Positions 51,401-60,867 of a DNA stretch of 64,000 nt are shown here, piece by piece; the stretch's first letter is position 1; the number at the start of each line of letters is the position of its first letter. Origin of the DNA: Cristatella mucedo (taxonomy: Eukaryota > Bryozoa > Phylactolaemata > Cristatellidae). Location: NCBI GenBank assembly GCA_009760855.2, contig WPIO01000033.1:1204001-1268000 (forward strand). Reading direction: 5' to 3'. The notes under the pieces are model-generated. The model saw only the letters and a list, made by a program, of their open reading frames with translations. It made no database searches and was not told the origin of the DNA. A program made the translations under genes and the position numbers.

Positions 51401-54400
51401 TCGGAGAAATGGATACAATTAGGCAAAGGATGGTAGTAGCAAAGAAAGCGATGGATGGATCAATGATGCAAACAATGGATCTATAGTTTGTGAAGAAAAA
51501 TTAGCAGCGTTTTGCTAGAAGTCGGAGTGATAAGCCTTGAAATGATAGATTTATCCAAACGCAGCCTTGAAATAATCGCTTTCGGAGTAGGAGGAGCTAG
51601 TTTCGTAGGATACAGTCTCTGGGTCAAACTGTCACTTGTTTTAACGCTAAACGCTAACCTTGAGGAGGAAGGAGCTCTGGTACCTTCTCCCGTAGTGATC
51701 CAATCGCAGCACCATAGCTGAGCTACAAAATTAAGAGAACGCACATAATTTTTAAACAGATGCCAAAATCATTTAAAAAATCAACGGAACTATAGTTTGC
51801 ATGTACAAAAAGACCCTCAAAAGAGCACTGACACTCAAAATTAAAAATTATCAATTTTATTGCAATCATACAGCAGAACGGTAAAAGTGCTGCAGCAAAG
51901 TGGTTTAAGACGCTAGTCTAGCGAGCTGAGCCTAAATGGCATAATGTATCACTAAAGATGAACCGAGTTCCTAATGGCACAAGTGTGTGATACACACAGT
52001 CTGTGCATCACAGCATTTAGTGGGTCCATGTGATTCGTCCTTCACATGCTTATTCGTGCTGACACTGTAGATGCTACCACTAACCATACTTGCATGCTGA
52101 CCCTGTGAATGTCACCCCTAACCATGTTATTAGTGTTGTTGATTGAGCACGCTACCACTAACCATTCGATCGTGCTTCCTTTCAGCAAATGTAGTGCCTA
52201 GAGAGATTGAGTTCTCTCATAGTGCTATATCAAATGTATTATTATTATTATTATTATTATTGGCAAATAAAAGACAAATCACAGGGACCCACTAAAGGCT
52301 GTGATACATAAAGACGTTTTTAGTTTCTTTTTAATGTGGTCAAGTCAGGAGATGTCGTGACGCAAGTCGGGAGTGAGTTCCAGGCTTTGGGAGCATGCGA
52401 ACTAAAGGCACGGTCTCCAAAGAATTTGAGAATTGTACGAAGTATAGGTAAACAATTATATTCCAAAAAGAGAGTGGCAAAATGCTTAGTCTGGTGGGGG
52501 AGTAGATCTGATAGGTAGGCTGGAGCCAAAGAATGGAGGGACCTAAAAGTGAGCGACAAAACCTTGAAGTCGATGCGCTACTTGACTCGGAGCCAGTGCA
52601 GGTCGGCGACAGAGAAGCCTAACTGTGAGTTTTGCACAAACTGTAAGTGCCTGATTGCCGGTAGAGAAGCAAGCAGTGAGTTACAAAAGTCGAGACAAGA
52701 TGGCACAAATGCATGAACCAATTTAGATGTAGTATCCTTGTCTAAGCAATCATTTAAGAAAGTTTGCTGCCATCCATGTGCAGATGTCATCAATGCATGC
52801 AACAAGGGTGTGTAGAGAATTCGACGTGTTCGTGGCTGGGAGGGATCAAAGCAAAGGTACAACTGAGTGTCATCTGCATAGAAATGAAAGATTAGATTGT
52901 GCTTGGCGATCACATCGGCAAGAGGGAGAGTATAAACTGCGAAATGAAGCGGACCGAGCACAGAACCCTGAGGTACCTCGTATTTAAGTGGTTCCTCGGA
53001 TGATCTTTGTTCGTTCACATCAATACACTGGAGTCTCCTACTGAGATAGGACCTGGAGCATGCCGTGCAGTGCCAGTGATGCCAGGGCGAGATGCGAGAA
53101 GCTCAAGGAGACTTTATAGTGTTTCTTTGATTGTGGGATCGTTTGTTGCACCTGCATATTCATTAAGGAGTTCACAAGCATTAGTGCTGGAGCCAGGCCA
53201 GTAAAAAGTCGACATTATAAATTGGTCAGATGAGGACAGTGCTTGAGATTATCAGCGTTTCTTGAATTAAAATGATTAGGAACCGTGCATGTCCCAATCT
53301 AAAGTTTAAACTGTATAAGAAGAAATCCGGAGTGATAGCTAGTCAGTTGAAGGCTTTGACTGGTGCGGTTCACATGCAGCCCTTCTGTGGCTTTAGAACA
53401 TACCATTCTACGTGAAGAATGCAGTCTTATTATTATGGTAAGGGTATTCTTTATTGCTGCTGCACTCTACTACAGGAGAAACGGTGCATTGACTTTAAGG
53501 TTCTGTCACTTATTTTTAGGTCCTTTCATTATCTGGCTCCAGCCTACCCATCAGAATTACTCTCCCACCAGGCTAAGGCATACAGCCTTCTCGTTTAGCC
53601 ATACCCCGTACGAACCTCAAAACCAATGAAGACCATGCCTTTAAGTTCTGATGCTCCCAAAGCCTGGAACTCACTACATACGCACGTCACAGCATCCCCT
53701 GAAATGACGACATTCAATGGGATGCTTAAAACACACCTTTACTACAAAATTTGGTGGGTCTTTGTGATTCGCCCTCGCGTGCATGTACTTGCTTACACTA
53801 TGCCTGCTGCTTTCAGATGTTTTACCACAAATCATTTGATAATTATATGCAGCATCTGTAAAGTGCCTAGAAAGAGATTCAGTTCTCTGAGGGTGCTATA
53901 CAAATGTATTACTATTATTACTGTCGGCATATCAGTGTGTATCAGTGCACTGTATACGACTTGTTAGGCTTAATTTGAGGCGCTAGCTTCTCTAGCATTA
54001 GTCGCGCATCTGAAAGGGCTATACCTGCTACGTCTGCTACCATACCTGCATCCGGATCGTTGCGTGAAACTTTAGATTGTAAGGAAAGATTCAAGTTCTA
54101 CAGCCAGTTCATAACACCCTAAATGATTGGCATAAACCCCATGGCTATAAATAAATCGTGTTCATCATTCATCATTGAAACATCAGAAAACTCTCGAAGA
54201 TTACTACCGAACGGTAGATAGCTGATATAATTCGCGTGTTGGCACTACTTACCTTTGGCTGTTTTGACAAATATACGCCAATTTTGAGAATTTGGACCAA
54301 TACTTCATGTACGGTGTTCTCAATTGCTTCAGTAGTCTCGTATTCACCTATGCCGGTCGCTCTTATGTCAAGAATCTTATAGTTCCACCCTTGAAACAAA

Positions 54401-57151
54401 GCATGATCGATATTGTGGGCTATGCAGAGGAATTTAGCCCTATCGATCAGTACTGCCGAGCCCAGAGCCAACTGTGACCTCAGATTTTTTGCATACGTCA
54501 GAAGTGCCTCAGTCGTTCCCTGCAAAACAAGTCCTGCCATATCTGAAAGAACGTTTGCAGGTTGGCCTACGTTGAGTTCAGCATCTTTATAAACGACTGA
54601 GTTAAGGGCTAGCTCATAGCGAGGCCTACCTCCAAAACGTGGATAGAATGCATTGGGTAGACGAGAAGTAGACCCGTCACCGTGTCTGTGCTTTTCATTT
54701 CAGTAACAAACTTTTCGTAGTAAGCTTGAATATACAAGGAAACAATTGCATTGCAGTAGCACCACAGAGAAATGTTTTCCATGATAAAGTAGGCTATTTG
54801 TTTACAAAGTAGAGAAGAAAATAAAATGTCCGCTGTTATTTGTCAGCTGGAAGACTTGCTTCAGTTGCAGTTGATAGAACGCTACGATATATACCTCATA
54901 GAACGCAATGCATTTATGCTTGAATTTATATTACGTTCGTACTCAATTGATGGTACTAGCCGAGGTCTTCCCGTGAATACTTTGGAATAATATAAAGAGA
55001 GCTTTAATATACTGATGTTGGCTGGATTTTCCACCTATCTACATTCGCGAAGCCGGTGATCGATCATCTGGGTTTTCGGATCCTATTTTGTGGATTAATT
55101 ATCCTTATTCCTTCGTCTCTGATCTACTTCCTGGCTAGATAGATTTAAGGAGGGGATTAAAACACACATTTTGGTGATGATGTTTATTATGATGTTCATT
55201 TACATCAGTGACAAAAATCTACCCACTACTATAATAAATTCTGATAAACGTTCAGAATTGAAGTCGGTCTGCTTTTGCACGCATCAGCTACTTTAATGGC
55301 TACCCATTTTTCTGTAATGGTTTAGCATGCTTCGGCCGTTTACGTATGGTTGGTTGCTGGTAAATTTTTATAACAATTATAATAATGTGTAAACAGCACC
55401 CTGTGAGTACTAAATCTCTTTTAGGCACTTTACATAAGCTGGATAGAAAGCACGTGAATTGGTCAGTCACAGCATACACAATTTCAGCACGCACAAGCAT
55501 ATAAAGGACACTTCACAGGGATAACAAACGGTGTGAACAGCAGGTATGCTCCTAGCTTCTTTTTAAATGTCATCAAATAAGAAAATAACCTGATGTCATT
55601 CGATAGTGAGTTTCAGGCTTTGAAAGCACAGAAGCTGAAGGCAAAAGGGATTAAAGATGCACTTGAAACAACGAAACGACAAAAGTCACAGGAAAGGATG
55701 GTTCGATTCGAAGCCTGATTAAGAATTATTTCAGATAGGCAGGCCGGAGCAAGAGGATGAAGGTATCTAAAGGTAAATAACCATTGACGTCAATACGATG
55801 TTTGATGGCTAAGGATTTGGTCTTAGGCCCTCTTTTTTCAGCATCTATATTCTCTCTCTGGCCGAGAATTGTCAAACACAATCTTGGGTTTCGGCTGTAC
55901 ACCGATGACTCCAAGCTCTACCTATCCTTCGACACTTCTAAGTCTAACTCCTCATTCGACTCACTTGGTTCCCTACTATTACCCATATAACTTACTATTA
56001 CTCAGAACGCTAACTGAGTTAGTACTGTTGCACTAGCTTACAGGATGACACTAAATTCAAAGCAAGCTATTAGAGTTAATTACAGTTTTTGAAAAAAGGC
56101 TGTTCTCACTAAATTAAAATGGTCAGTGTTTCCTAGAACGAGGACGCATAGGGAGTTGTATCACTTCATCGTTGTGAAAGAATTTATGCGCTCAGTGTCC
56201 CACTTTTGTGCGGCAGAGGAACGAAATTTGTACATGTCTAGTTCTCAATTTTCAGACTACTAGAGATTGTCCAAAGTGGGGAAAATATCCGATGTTTTGA
56301 AAGTGGTACTTCGAGTTCAGCTAATTATTAAATATCAAGGCTAATTAATTACAAGTAAGCTTATCGCAATGGCAGCCTTGGATTCATAGTTTTTTTTGTA
56401 AAAGCTAACTTAAACCGTGCAACATTCCGCGATTGATGAAAATCAATACCTGGGGCCAAGGAGTACTAGCAAACACAAGGTCATTTTTATAAATGGTAAA
56501 AATATCCGAGACTGTCTCAAATAATACACACAATTATTAAAATCTTAGGCATACAGACGGTATACATCGGCGAGCATATATCTTGAGCTCCTAATTAAAA
56601 AAAGCATGTGATGCCTACCATATTGCTATGCTAGGTCAATCGATGCCTTTTCTCACGGGGAATATTTTGAATCAAATTGAAATTATTTGTAGAAACATGA
56701 CAGTTTTATAATTTAAAAGGCTAACAGAAGGAAGAAGCGTAAAAACTAGAGGTTTACCTCCTATATCTGCTGGGTTTGCTCCAGTTTTGTGTTTCAGTAT
56801 GGTTGTGATCCGGTGAAGAAGGAATTTCTATAAGTAAAAGAAATTACATAAACAGATAATATACAAATATGTGTCTTATATCGGTTAAGAGTACTTTAAA
56901 GTATCCAAAAGGGAACGCGACAGGCGAAACCGGAGGAGGCACTCGCCGCACGTCTACGGAGGCGACCGAATCATGAAGCCAGGATAAGAAATGTACATAA
57001 CATAAACGAACCTAACCCTTTCTCCGAAGTTTTCCTCTATTATGTCCAGGAGACTGCTCTGCAAATCCAAAGCTGAACCTCTTCCGCCATCTGTTGTTCT
57101 GCTAGTTGGGCTCTCCCCGCCGCCTTTAGGCACTGGGCTCTCGGCCGCCAT
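48454..57151 (-). CDS. Unrecognised gene, five in-phase 5' exons, weakly FIRRM/C1orf112-like
   Basis: Exons (minus): 57151-57017 (starts [10 protein letters not shown]), 56827-56758, 54542-54253, 51722-51659, 48588-48454. Phases 0,1,0,1,1 agree at every junction, giving about 231 codons open at the 3' end. The predicted chain is helical and hydrophobic: [100 protein letters not shown], then [20 protein letters not shown] and PFDVILDN. The order and character resemble the amino half of FIRRM, a DNA-repair partner of FIGNL1: its xxMDHAFxxxxWKxI segment lines up with [14 protein letters not shown]. That is a by-eye match only. The last exon alone also resembles the start of the PRORP nuclease domain (PFDVVIDG), so it might belong to another gene. 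No later exon was found with confidence. Confidence 0.5.
48880..48969 (-). repeat. SINE family A, interrupted by a MITE
   Basis: Plus strand: atatagaaggcagtagcagc, gcaggactcaaaacccatga, cctgg. The copy stops where the MITE terminus begins. Confidence 0.6.
48970..49770. mobile_element. MITE-like element of about 0.8 kb, TACAGTGGTACCTCGG termini
   Basis: The left terminus is TATACAGCGGTACCTCTCGG and the reverse complement of the right is AGATACAGTGGTACCTCGGC, each followed by CTTACGAGT. The ends are inverted and bordered by TA. A subterminal part matches a widely dispersed invertebrate repeat (ctcgtaactcgtatgtcaat, aatgccattaatccattccg). Open frames inside are not transposase. Confidence 0.8.
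50284..50405 (-). repeat. tRNA-derived SINE, family B
   Basis: Plus strand: catttgtatagcgccctaag, ggaacttaattgattcaggc, catatttgccacgggggttc, gagcccacgacttcgg. Box B is GGGCTCGAACCCC on the minus strand. Confidence 0.8.
50985..51112 (-). repeat. tRNA-derived SINE, family A, diverged
   Basis: agccatagaagagctttagc, ttgccgttggcaatgaag, ttgcaggacttgcacccacg on the plus strand. Confidence 0.7.
51180..51350 (-). repeat. tRNA-derived SINE, family A, near full length
   Basis: Minus strand: GGTGAGCCGTGATGGCACAT head, linker, box B region GGTTTCGAATCCTGCGGTGG, body and ending ctgttaaatcagctagt. About 170 bp; a good reference copy. Confidence 0.88.
52005..52262 (+). mobile_element. LINE 3' UTR and tail, plus orientation
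   Basis: acagcatttagtgggtccat, gtgattcgtccttcacatgc, agagagattgagttctctca, tagtgctatatcaaatg, then (ATT)n. It is followed at once by a minus-strand LINE body. Confidence 0.85.
52263..53060 (-). mobile_element. LINE ORF2 body, minus orientation, tail missing
   Basis: The minus strand encodes [40 protein letters not shown] (catalytic YADD intact), [67 protein letters not shown]. Small frame breaks separate the blocks. Its own 3' tail is absent at the left border. Confidence 0.85.
53360..53925 (+). mobile_element. LINE 3' end, plus orientation
   Basis: Plus strand: atttttaggtcctttcatta, [31 protein letters not shown], then the tail (gcatctgtaaagtgcctaga, aagagattcagttctctgag, ggtgctatacaaatg) and TATTACTATTATTA. 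Confidence 0.85.
55375..55770 (-). mobile_element. LINE 3' end, minus part of a 5'-inverted copy
   Basis: Plus strand: taataatgtgtaaacagcac, cctgtgagtactaaatctct, then 3' UTR and decayed ORF end (agtgagtttcaggctttgaa). Confidence 0.75.
55795..56005 (+). mobile_element. LINE RT fragment, inverted 5' part
   Basis: The plus strand encodes [15 protein letters not shown] and [20 protein letters not shown] (motif C as YTDD), followed by [11 protein letters not shown]. It sits head-on to the minus-strand 3' part. Confidence 0.75.
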
Positions 57152-57154
57152 CAC

Positions 57155-58020
57155 TGTTGTCTATGGATACGCCTCGTTCTAGAAACGAAGGTTGGGAAAG
57201 GGCGGTCGCTGGTAATGCCTCAAATTGTGGAGTTCGAAATTAGCTAAGGGTATCCACACCAATCTAGCACTCTTGATGCAATAGGTTTCTGAGGATATTT
57301 TTTCTGATAGTAAACCTAGAATGAGGACTGCGAAATTGATGCCATGTTACATTTTTGAGATGTAGCCTGTTGCGTAGTAACGCGATTCTGACGCGGCTTG
57401 AGATTTAGCCGAGTTGTGGTGGCTTAGCGTGTTTGCAGTTGTTTTCTTCAAGTTTTCTTTGAGCGTACAATTTTCATGCAATGATAAAACTGTTAAGCAG
57501 CCACTAGTCAGCGAAGTGATGGCTGGCTCTCAAAAACCCCCAGTGAACTAGTTGCATGCTGTTACGCTGCTAAATAGTATAGCGGCCGCTGAAACTGAAG
57601 GATAGTGAACCGCGGAGCACAGGGATTCCGTTAAATAAAGCGACCAACTCCAGGCGGTGGCAGTGGCAGCGACGTAGCCAGATTTTTCAAGGGGCTTAAC
57701 CTCGACCTCCATCGAGACCGGCGGGATATTCAATCGTGTGGGAGGCTGAATGGTTGTCGCGCCCTTTCTGCTCACACACTACGGCTTTAAGAATGCCACG
57801 GCCCCCTTGGTTACGTTGCCGGATATAAGTGAATTTAGCGCCAGCATCGTTAGCGACTGCTTTTGGTTCAACCCGGTTTACCAAGCACACAAGGGCTGCT
57901 CGAGACCTGCTTAAGTATTGATAATAAGCCCACTCTTACATGTGCAGGATTTTCCCCTGTATTAAGTCGTGCTTTCGGTTTTGGTCTCAAGAAGACCGCT
58001 GAGGCAAGCCAGGACGAAAA
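57155..58020. other. Upstream region of the minus-strand gene; unassigned
   Basis: No exon recognised. Presumably includes the promoter of the gene starting at 57151. No TATA box stands out. Confidence 0.35.
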
Positions 58021-58027
58021 TACCGCC

Positions 58028-58170
58028 CTGGTTTGGCCCACCGGTTGCGCTCGTCTCGACCAAGGTCAAGGTGAATATATTTGCCGACCAAGACCGTGGG
58101 CTCGAGCCCCCTTGCATATGTGAAGCCCCTGAATAGAGAAATTCTCGTAGAGGGTTATACAAATGATTGA
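58028..58170 (+). repeat. tRNA-derived SINE, family B
   Basis: CCTGGTTTGGCCCACCGGTT head, box B GTGGGCTCGAGCCCCC, then tail (gtgaagcccctgaatagaga, gagggttatacaaatgatt). Confidence 0.85.
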
Positions 58171-58196
58171 AACTATTTCTATGTGTGGCAGCTAGA

Positions 58197-58327
58197 CAGT
58201 GGCGGAGTCCGGGTGCGGGGGAATTCCCCCTGGCCAGAGACAAGTACCTATATCATGGGGCAAATTTCCCCAGGCCTTGGGGGTAAGGGACCCTTGCCCC
58301 AACTTCAAAACCCTGGCTCCACCCCTG
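58197..58327. mobile_element. 131-bp MITE with hAT-like CAGTGGCGGAG / CTCCACCCCTG ends
   Basis: The left end CAGTGGCGGAGTCCGGG and the reverse complement of the right end CAGGGGTGGAGCCAGGG match at most positions and resemble hAT terminal repeats. A clear 8-bp target duplication was not seen. Confidence 0.65.
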
Positions 58328-58785
58328 AAGATGGATGCAGCAGAGCAGGGGTCAATTTTTCGCCCAAGATCAGCTGAAAGCCAAACTGACCAATCAGTGG
58401 TGCCGGTAATGGCATGCCTTCACTTCGCTGCTAGAAATGCTGGCTTGCCCGGTGGAATCATTAATGCATTCTGAATTCCTCTTCATATCATACTACAAGG
58501 GCTTGCTACAGGAATCACATTATGAGGTGGCTGGTGGTTAAGTCAATCACAGACAAGTTTGAATTGACCATTATGCCGTCGACGAAGCCCGACCGTAGGC
58601 AATGCCGAAACTCCCAATGCTAACTGGTTGTAAAGGTAGTATATAAAAACTTTTTATTGAGAGAATAGTAACCTCAATCGCTGAGATGCGTAGCATGTGG
58701 AGCCGGAAAGTGCGACATGAAATGTATTATTACTATTAAAAAACGTTACCATGACCACGCTATGGATGCATCTCCTAAGATGATA

Positions 58786-58925
58786 AGCTGGTTTGACCCA
58801 GCGGTTAAGGTGCTCGCCCGGACCAAAGTCTGACCGAGGTCGTGGGCTTGATCCCGCGGCATATGTGAAGCGCCTGTGTACAGATTAAGCTCTCTTAGTG
58901 CGCTATACAAATGATTATATTTTTT
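58786..58925 (+). repeat. tRNA-derived SINE, family B, best copy
   Basis: CTGGTTTGACCCAGCGGTTA, AGGTGCTCGCC (tRNA Ser/Leu-like head), GACCGAGGTCGTGGGCTTGA box-B arm, then catatgtgaagcgcctgtgt, acagattaagctctcttagt, gcgctatacaaatgatt. It shows the whole arrangement of head plus LINE-shared tail. Confidence 0.88.
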
Positions 58926-59089
58926 TAGAAGGAACCAAAACGAAAGGCAAACTGATGGTGTAGATTTCCCGAAAGAAGGTATACCGAAGCATGACCAAAA
59001 AAGAGCCGAAATTGTTAGCCTGGCGTCAGTAGCTTGTCAAAGGCAGTCATCTTTTGTATGCTCCACACTTTCCCTCAGGTCTTAGCCTA

Positions 59090-59245
59090 GGGGTAAAGTG
59101 CTTGCAATTGCCCCAGGTCGTGGTCAAGTCCTGTAGCTGGCAATTCTATATTGCTCACTGAAAGTGTGAGTGATAGTTACTGTGGCTCATCTCTAATTGT
59201 ATAAATGAAGCTACTGAATCAGCTAACATTTACTTTGCTTAGCCA
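59090..59245 (+). repeat. tRNA-derived SINE, family A
   Basis: CAGGTCTTAGCCTAGGGGTA head, box-B region GTGGTCAAGTCCTGTAGC, body, ending gaagctactgaatcagct. Confidence 0.8.
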
Positions 59246-59267
59246 ACTTGTCATTAGTAGGTGAAGA

Positions 59268-59405
59268 TTAGCTGACCAAACAGCCTCATTTAAATAGAAG
59301 TGGCAGAAGAGCCTTAACGGCTGTCACTGCAGCTTGCAGTTGGCAATACAAGATTGCCTGCTGCAGGACTCGAACCCTCGACCTGGGTCGCTGGGCAAGC
59401 TCCTT
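59268..59405 (-). repeat. tRNA-derived SINE, family A
   Basis: Plus strand: agctgaccaaacagcctcat, cagaagagccttaacggctg, tgcaggactcgaaccctcga. Box B is GGGTTCGAGTCCTGC on the minus strand. It stands head-away from the copy at 59090-59245. Confidence 0.85.
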
Positions 59406-59744
59406 AATCCTATGCTAAGACTTTTCTTGAGGTACTCAAGTTTTGGGCCATCTTTCAGCGTTTAAGCACCAGAGAATGTTATTTTGAACAATTGTCTGCT
59501 ATTCCAGTGCAGCAATAGCACTTCAATTCTAGACCGTGGGTTTTCACTTGCTTTCGTTCGTTGGAGCTGGATTCGATCATTGGATAACCTAATAGCCTTA
59601 TTACATACACAAGGGGGGAGGAAGGGGAGTAGCAGCTGCAGTCATAAGGTCAGACCAGGAAACAAGCATGTACCCTAAGCCGTAAGAGCTGGCATAAACG
59701 GTAGCGATTCCAAATTCACCATGCTTGCCAGCTGGGTGAGCAGG

Positions 59745-60375
59745 CTGTGAAAGGGGTTATGTAATGTATCTCCGTCTGTAACTCCACAAAGTCATAAACA
59801 CCATGTGGGTGTTACGAAGGAGAGTTTTTTATAGCGAACTCACAGCCTAAGCGGCTTTCGGTAACAATAATAATAATAATAATAATAAAAAACTTGATAA
59901 AGCGCCCTCAGAGAACTTAATCTCTCTCTAGGCGCTTTACATTTGCTGTAAAGTGAAGTGAAGGTAAGCATTCGATAGCCAACAGACTTCGTCTCAGGCA
60001 ACAAAGAGAAAGTGGGAAGCATAGCAGAGTCAGGAGAGCAGTTGAGGTAGTGAGTTGCATAGAAGTAGCAGCTCAGGACCGCTGAAAAGGATGTGCCATT
60101 GTCAGCAGTAGGAGAGTAGTGGTCGTTGCGTATGAATCGTGGAAGCTAGTTCTACAGTCTAGGACCAGCAGAGCTAAAGCTTCTGTCGACAACTGTTTTT
60201 AAGCGGGGGGGGGGGGGGGGAATGGGACAGCTAATTTATTGTCCACACAGGACCTGAGGGCGCGAACAGGCTGAAACTGATGCAGCAGTTCAGCTAGGTA
60301 CGAAGGAGCTCAGCCGAGGTGGGCCTTGTAGGTCAGCGTAAGAACTTTGCTCTGTATCCTTTGCTCAACCGGCAA
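59745..60375 (-). repeat. Second repeat family (R2), copy 2, split by a LINE tail
   Basis: Shares long stretches with 33940-34287 (caaagtcataaacaccatgt; cggctttcggta; tagccaacagacttcgtctc; ggtagtgagttgcata). Interrupted by the insertion at about 59865-59968 and carrying an 18-G run at about 60207-60226. Confidence 0.65.
59865..59968 (-). mobile_element. LINE tail nested in R2
   Basis: ACAATAATAATAATAATAAT, then ttgataaagcgccctcagag, aggcgctttacatttgctgt, aaagtgaagtgaaggtaagc. Flanked by GGTAA on both sides. Confidence 0.8.
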
Positions 60376-60379
60376 CCAT

Positions 60380-60867
60380 CCTACTCTGTACAGCCAATAA
60401 TTTGCAAATGAAACAGCTGATTTACATCTACATTGATATAATCTCATACTTCCAGAAAAAGCTTATTGAATAGGCAATTCACAGCATAGCATTAAGCAAG
60501 CCAATTACTTTTGTACACATAATTTAATAATAAATTATTACTAGCCTAAGACATCTAGCGACTTCCAAAGAGTCGGTAGCAAAGGGAAGAGACACGTTGG
60601 CTCCTAGTGCCAGCCCCAAAAGCCAGCCACAGTTGTAGTCGCTTGAGCAAATATAGCAGAACACAATGTTCCAGCAAGGTCATGCTTCCAGCTTGCATAA
60701 CGGCATAGCAGAACCTGAGCATCAGATCCCGAATAACAAGCGACAACTTTGGCAGCTGTGCAATGACAGACAGATGATACAAAGATGCTAAGAAAAATGG
60801 CACGTAGCAAACCTTGTAAGAGATACTTGCAGGATTACACCTGGATTGTATCGAACTGTAGGAAACT
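60380..60867 (-). other. 3' flank / UTR of the Kelch-like gene
   Basis: No coding similarity. Presumed 3' UTR. No clear AATAAA on the minus strand within 400 bp of the stop. Confidence 0.4.

Noticed and set aside
52005-53060. Twin-priming inversion at this locus
   Set aside because: Twin priming puts the inverted 5' part next to the 5' side of the 3' part. Here the body abuts the (ATT)n end, so a tail inversion or separate insertion fits better.
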